The position numbers and the translations under genes are program-made. The notes under the pieces were generated by a model that was not told the DNA's origin, ran no database searches, and saw only the letters and a program-made list of their open reading frames with translations. A stretch of DNA of 26,991 nt from JBEATZ01 sp041178545 (GTDB taxonomy: Bacteria; Planctomycetota; UBA1135; UBA2386). Of this stretch, positions 23,846-26,991 are shown in pieces (the first letter of the stretch is position 1; each line of letters begins with the position of its first letter). The stretch covers positions 1-26,991 of the forward strand of contig JBEGVB010000176.1 in the NCBI GenBank assembly GCA_041178545.1, given 5' to 3'.

Positions 23846-24745
23846 TCAGCCGCGCGGGTGGAACCGCCCGTGCACGGTCTTGAGGCGCTCGTGGTCCACG
23901 TGGGTGTAGACCTGCGTCGTGGCAAGTGAAGCGTGCCCCAGCATCTCCTGCACTGACCGCAGGTCGGCGCCGCCCGCGACGAGGTGGGTCGCGAAGGAGT
24001 GCCGCAACGCGTGGGGCGAGCACGCAGCCTCGATGCCCGCAGCTCCCGCTGCCTCGCGTACCACCTGCCAGATGCGCACCCTGTCGAGCGGCCTGCCGGT
24101 GCGGGAGAGGAACAACACGTCGCCCGGGTCCTTGGCCGCCCTCGTGCGGAGAACGGGGCGCACCCCGTCCCGGTAGCGCATCACCAGTTGCAGCGCTTCG
24201 TCGGAGATGGGGATGAGTCGTTCCTTGCGGCCCTTGCCGAAGGCACGCAGCAGCCGGTGCTCCTCGACGATGCTGGTGGTGCGCAGGTCGGTCACCTCGG
24301 CAACGCGGCACCCGGTTGCGTACAGCACGTGCAGGATGGCACGGTCGCGCAGCCCCAACTCAGTGTCGTCGGTCGGTTGCGAGAGCAGGCGGCGCATGGC
24401 GTCCCGGCTCAGCGCCTTGGGCAACCGTTGCTCCAGCTTGGGGCCGAGCAACCCTTCTGCCGCGTCTTCCGGGACCAGGCCTTCTGCGTGGAGGAATCGG
24501 TAGAAGCCCCGGATCGCCGCTGCCGCGCGGGCGACCGAGGCCGGGGCGAGGGTGCGCTGCAGCCCGAGCAGGTGTTGCGCCAGTGCCGACCGGTCGGGCA
24601 GGTCCGCTGGGTGCGACTCCAGCATGCGGCCCAGGTCGCGGCGGTAGGCTGCCACCGTGTGGGGCGACACCTGCAGCTCGGCCCCGAGGTAGACCAGGAA
24701 GTCCGCGAGGAACTGGAGCGTGCGACTATGCGGGGCTTCTGGCAT
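23846..24745 (-). CDS. xerD: Tyrosine recombinase of the XerC/XerD family
   Basis: The 299-residue product has the N-terminal core-binding SAM-like domain (about 8-95, FLVYLGAELQVSPHTVAAYRRDL) and the catalytic domain with all six expected residues: R147 (ATGCRVAEV), K171 (GKGRKERL), H245 and R248 (HALRHSFATHL), H271 (GHASLATTQ) and the nucleophile Y280 (YTHVD). Length and the ending VHGRFHPRG are those of housekeeping XerD rather than phage integrases. It would resolve chromosome dimers at dif with a partner Xer protein at division, together with FtsK. No dif site or partner is in the window; XerC cannot be fully excluded. It faces lpxA convergently and diverges from the DksA-like gene. Confidence 0.9.
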   Translation of the reverse strand: MPEAPHSRTLQFLADFLVYLGAELQVSPHTVAAYRRDLGRMLESHPADLPDRSALAQHLLGLQRTLAPASVARAAAAIRGFYRFLHAEGLVPEDAAEGLLGPKLEQRLPKALSRDAMRRLLSQPTDDTELGLRDRAILHVLYATGCRVAEVTDLRTTSIVEEHRLLRAFGKGRKERLIPISDEALQLVMRYRDGVRPVLRTRAAKDPGDVLFLSRTGRPLDRVRIWQVVREAAGAAGIEAACSPHALRHSFATHLVAGGADLRSVQEMLGHASLATTQVYTHVDHERLKTVHGRFHPRG

Positions 24746-24826
24746 CGGCTCGTGCGCAGCTGAGGGTAGCGAGGGGTTCGTGTCGCCGCGCAGGAAAGGC
24801 AGCGGATGCGTCGGCCTCGGTTCGCC

Positions 24827-24854
24827 TTGACTTCCTGCCAGCCCGTCGTAACGT
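24827..24854 (+). promoter_or_regulatory. Candidate promoter of the DksA-like/lspA/pyrD unit
   Basis: TTGACT (24827-24832), a 16-base spacer and TAACGT (24849-24854) resemble a housekeeping promoter and would give a leader of about 100 bases before the ATG at 24963. It is the best match in the 217-base spacer between xerD and the DksA-like gene. Confidence 0.5.
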
Positions 24855-24904
24855 CCCCGCCCCGATCGCGCGGCACTTTCCCCGCGGAAGGTGAGCGCAG
24901 TGTT

Positions 24905-24948
24905 GCGTCCGCAGGGGACGCGCTTGTGTGTCCGCTTTCAAGCGCTTG
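24905..24948 (+). promoter_or_regulatory. Leader hairpin and palindrome upstream of the DksA-like gene
   Basis: GCGTCC (24905-24910) and GGACGC (24916-24921) form a perfect six-base hairpin with a five-base loop. Eighteen bases further is the perfect ten-base palindrome CAAGCGCTTG (24939-24948), three to seven bases before the ribosome binding site AGGAAG (24955-24960). Together with the predicted transcription start near 24861 they would lie in the 5' leader. They may be a protein-binding site, an attenuator or chance. Confidence 0.3.
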
Positions 24949-24962
24949 TTTGACAGGAAGTT

Positions 24963-25457
24963 ATGCCCAAGCCCACCAAGCCCGAGTTGGCCAAGTACAA
25001 GGCCGTCCTCAAGCACCAGCTCGCCAGTCTGCGCGGTGACGTAGGCTCCATGCGGGACGAGGCCTTGCGCGCCTCGGACCAGGACGCCTCGGTGGACCAC
25101 CTCGCCGACCAGGGCACCGACAACTACGACCAGGCGTTCATGCTCGGTGTGATCGAGAACGAGGAGGAGACGATCCAACTCATCGAGTCCGCCATCGACC
25201 GCATCGACGGCAAGGGAGACTGGGACTTCGGCATGTGCCCGCTCTGCGTCGAGGACTCGGAGGCCCAGAAGAAGGTGGGCAAGGACGCCGGCAAGAAGGG
25301 CAAGGGCGCCAAGGCATCCAAGCCCGTGAAGCCGGTCAAGGCTCCGAAGGTCAAGGTCGATCCGTGGATCCCCAAGGCCCGGCTCCAGTACCTGCCCTGG
25401 GCCCGCTACTGCGTGAAGCACCAGGAAGCGGAAGAGACCGGTCGCGAGAGCGCGTGA
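24963..25457 (+). CDS. DksA/TraR-like protein with a lysine-rich insert splitting the zinc finger
   Basis: The 164-residue product has the order of DksA/TraR proteins that modulate RNA polymerase: a long N-terminal helix region (8-80, with many charged residues and an acidic DQDASVDHLADQGTDNYD stretch resembling the coiled-coil tip), then a zinc finger. The finger is odd: the first pair C92-x2-C95 (MCPLC) is separated from the second half (KARLQYLPWARYC) by about 38 residues rich in Lys, Gly and Pro (97-134), and the last ligands read C150-x2-H153 (CVKHQ) instead of CxxC. ATG 24963 follows AGGAAG by two bases. The stop overlaps lspA as GTGA. The upstream spacer holds a promoter candidate, a hairpin and a palindrome. 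RNA polymerase binding is inferred from the family; a DNA- or RNA-binding role for the basic insert is speculative. Confidence 0.75.
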   Translation: MPKPTKPELAKYKAVLKHQLASLRGDVGSMRDEALRASDQDASVDHLADQGTDNYDQAFMLGVIENEEETIQLIESAIDRIDGKGDWDFGMCPLCVEDSEAQKKVGKDAGKKGKGAKASKPVKPVKAPKVKVDPWIPKARLQYLPWARYCVKHQEAEETGRESA

Positions 25458-26011
25458 GCGGGTCTGCCGAGGACCGAGGGTGGCGGAGCAGGGCCCTGTT
25501 CTGGGGGCCCGTTGCACCCTTGGTGGCACTGGACCTGTGGTCCAAGGCGTGGTCGTTCGCTCGCCTTGAGACCCTCTACCCCGGTGCACCGGTGGCGGAG
25601 GAGAGCATCTGGCGCGGCTTTGTCAGCTTCAGCCTCGTGAACTGGACCAACACCGGCACGGTCTGGGGGCTGGGGCAGGGCATGACGGTCCCGCTCATCG
25701 TCTTGCGCTGCCTCGCCTTGGTCCTGCTGGTCTGGTTCGCGCGGCGGACCGCCGTGGCCAACCGAGTCCAGTTGCTCGTGCTGGGACTGATCCTGGCGGG
25801 GGCACTGGGCAACCTCTACGACAACCTCACCCAGCCGAACCGGGCCGTCCGGGACTTCCTGCTCTTCTTCCACGGGGAGGGGGCGGAGCGCATCGTGTTC
25901 CCCGCCTTCAACGTGGCGGACTCGTGCATCACCGTCGGTGCCATCGGCTTGTTCATTTTGCTGATGCGCGAAGATCGCGCCTCCTCCGCACGCAAGCCGG
26001 CGGTATCCTGA
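25454..26011 (+). CDS. lspA: Lipoprotein signal peptidase (signal peptidase II)
   Basis: The 185-residue product has four hydrophobic segments and the LspA motifs: the N-terminal span with a conserved D (ALDLWSKAW), NTGTVWGL (66-73), GALGNLYDN (116-124) and FNVADS (152-157). The two catalytic aspartates are D123 and D156. It cleaves the signal peptide of diacylglyceryl prolipoproteins in the inner membrane, and the lipoprotein at 12235-12780 is a likely kind of substrate. The residue after D123 is Asn rather than the common Arg. GTG start 25454 overlaps the stop of the DksA-like gene by four bases, so LspA translation probably depends on it. A stretch between D123 and D156 (about 128-148) is longer than in Escherichia coli LspA. 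Confidence 0.93.
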   Translation: MSGSAEDRGWRSRALFWGPVAPLVALDLWSKAWSFARLETLYPGAPVAEESIWRGFVSFSLVNWTNTGTVWGLGQGMTVPLIVLRCLALVLLVWFARRTAVANRVQLLVLGLILAGALGNLYDNLTQPNRAVRDFLLFFHGEGAERIVFPAFNVADSCITVGAIGLFILLMREDRASSARKPAVS

Positions 26012-26019
26012 CCGAGCCC

Positions 26020-26038
26020 TTCCCGGACCCTCCGGGAA
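26020..26038 (+). terminator. Hairpin between lspA and pyrD (weak terminator or attenuator candidate)
   Basis: TTCCCGG (26020-26026) and CCGGGAA (26032-26038) are a perfect seven-base inverted repeat around ACCCT, filling most of the 39-base gap before the pyrD start at 26051. No T-run follows, so it may be an attenuator, a partial terminator, or an initiation-controlling hairpin for pyrD. Confidence 0.4.
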
Positions 26039-26050
26039 CCGGTCCGCGCC

Positions 26051-26991
26051 GTGCTGAACACCGCCCTAGGATCCCTCCGCCTCGACAATCCCGTCCTCAG
26101 TGCCTCGGGGACCTTTGGGTCCGGCTGGGAGGGCCGGGAGTTCGCCGACCTCTCCAAGGTCGGGGCTCTCGTGTCGAAGACGGTGACCCTGTTGCCGCGC
26201 GAGGGCAACCCGCCGCCGCGCATCCGCGAGACCGCCGCAGGCATGCTCAACTCGATTGGCCTCGAGAACAAGGGCGTCGACACCTTCGTCGCCGAGAGCC
26301 TGCCGAAGATGAAGAGTCTCGGCCCCAAGGTCGTGATCAACATCGGCGGTGAGTCAATCGAGGAGTTCGTGAGCCTCGCCCAGCGCTTCACGGCTGCCGG
26401 CTGTGACGCCCTCGAGGTGAACCTCAGCTGCCCCAACGTGCAGGCGGGCAAGCTCTTCTTCTCCACCGACCCGAGGCTCACGGAACAAGCCATTCGCGCG
26501 GTCAAGGCGGTCACTCCGCTGCCGGTGTTCGCCAAGCTGTCACCCAACGTCACCGACATCACGGTGATCGCGCGCGCAGCCGAGCAGGGCGGTGCCGACG
26601 GCATCACCGCGATCAACACGCTCATCGGCATGGCCGTGGACTGGCGCCGGCGCAAGCCCGTGCTCGGGCGCGTCATCGGCGGGCTCTCGGGGCCCGCAGT
26701 GAAGCCCGTTGCCCTGCGGATGGTCTACGAGGTTGCCAAGGTGGTGCGGATCCCGGTCATCGGGGTCGGCGGCGCCACCTGCGCGGAGGACGTGCTCGAG
26801 TTCCTCTGCGCCGGTGCCAGTGCGGTGCAGATCGGCACGGGGGTGTTCACGGACCCGGCTGTGCTCACCAACACCGTCGCGGAACTGCGCGCGCTGCTGG
26901 ACGAGCAGGGGACCACGGTTGCAGAGCTCTCCGGGGCGATCCCACGCAGCATGGCGGCGGTCGCTGCACCTGCCGGCTGCAGTGCGCAGGG
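26051..26991 (+). CDS. pyrD: Dihydroorotate dehydrogenase, class 1B (PyrD), 3' end outside window
   Basis: From GTG 26051 the frame is open to the window edge (313 complete codons), so the C-terminus is missing or nearly so. The sequence begins MLNTALGSLRLDNPVLSASGTFG and shows the class 1 DHODH hallmarks: NSIGLENKG, EVNLSCPNV with the active-site Cys near residue 133, AKLSPNV, INTL (orotate and FMN contacts), GGLSGPAVKPVALR, IPVIGVGG and VQIGTGVF. A Cys base and a sequence of this type mark class 1B, which works as PyrD2PyrK2 with NAD+ in pyrimidine synthesis. PyrK is not in the window and may lie just beyond. No Shine-Dalgarno is evident; the hairpin at 26020-26038 is just upstream. Class 1A would be the alternative. 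Confidence 0.92.
   Translation, partial: MLNTALGSLRLDNPVLSASGTFGSGWEGREFADLSKVGALVSKTVTLLPREGNPPPRIRETAAGMLNSIGLENKGVDTFVAESLPKMKSLGPKVVINIGGESIEEFVSLAQRFTAAGCDALEVNLSCPNVQAGKLFFSTDPRLTEQAIRAVKAVTPLPVFAKLSPNVTDITVIARAAEQGGADGITAINTLIGMAVDWRRRKPVLGRVIGGLSGPAVKPVALRMVYEVAKVVRIPVIGVGGATCAEDVLEFLCAGASAVQIGTGVFTDPAVLTNTVAELRALLDEQGTTVAELSGAIPRSMAAVAAPAGCSAQ

Overview
The window comes from a very GC-rich chromosome of a Gram-negative (diderm) bacterium. Direct signs of a diderm are lpxA (lipid A synthesis), a lipoprotein with a clear lipobox, and secreted or anchored cell-wall enzymes. MJ0042-type zinc-ribbon membrane proteins, a PPC-like repeat exoprotein and a DksA-like gene directly upstream of lspA fit a high-GC member of the Planctomycetota best. 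This assignment is an inference; Myxococcota or another high-GC phylum is not excluded. Gene density is very high: no gap exceeds about 220 bases. Start codons are unusual: of the 22 genes whose start lies in the window I read 11 ATG, 8 GTG and 3 TTG. Six gene pairs overlap by exactly four bases (GTGA, ATGA or TTGA).

Layout. 1-1634 (+) is the 3' part of a secreted protein with three PPC-like repeats. 1647-10032 (-) is a seven-gene block, transcribed in the order amidase-signature hydrolase, peptidoglycan amidase, GNAT acetyltransferase, fadE-type acyl-CoA dehydrogenase, CNNM/CBS (HlyC/CorC-like) membrane protein, EamA exporter, lysozyme-like protein. A 90-base divergent spacer with a perfect inverted repeat separates it from 10123-12187 (+), an M28 metallopeptidase and a CoA-binding protein. 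A small lipoprotein (-) and two tandem tRNA genes, Leu(UAA) and Cys(GCA), both (-), follow. 13182-15118 (+) holds a stand-alone NIL-domain protein coupled to a gamma-glutamyltransferase, ended by a strong hairpin. 15236-17814 (-) is a two-gene operon of zinc-ribbon, single-membrane-span proteins with a TTGACA-type promoter. 17955-21847 (+) is uvrB-uvrC, coupled by a TTGA overlap. An SGNH hydrolase (-) diverges from lpxA (+), which converges on a XerC/D-type recombinase (-). 24963-26991 (+) is a DksA-like protein, lspA and the start of class 1B pyrD, which runs off the window.

Most genes are core housekeeping functions: nucleotide excision repair, lipid A, prolipoprotein processing, pyrimidine synthesis, beta-oxidation, dimer resolution and tRNA. 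I see no CRISPR array, insertion sequence, prophage or recognisable defence system. The least explained parts are the paired zinc-ribbon membrane proteins (15236-17814), the DksA-like protein whose zinc finger is split by a lysine-rich insert and whose fourth ligand is His (24963-25457), and the NIL-ggt pair. These are unusual proteins, not a proven new system.
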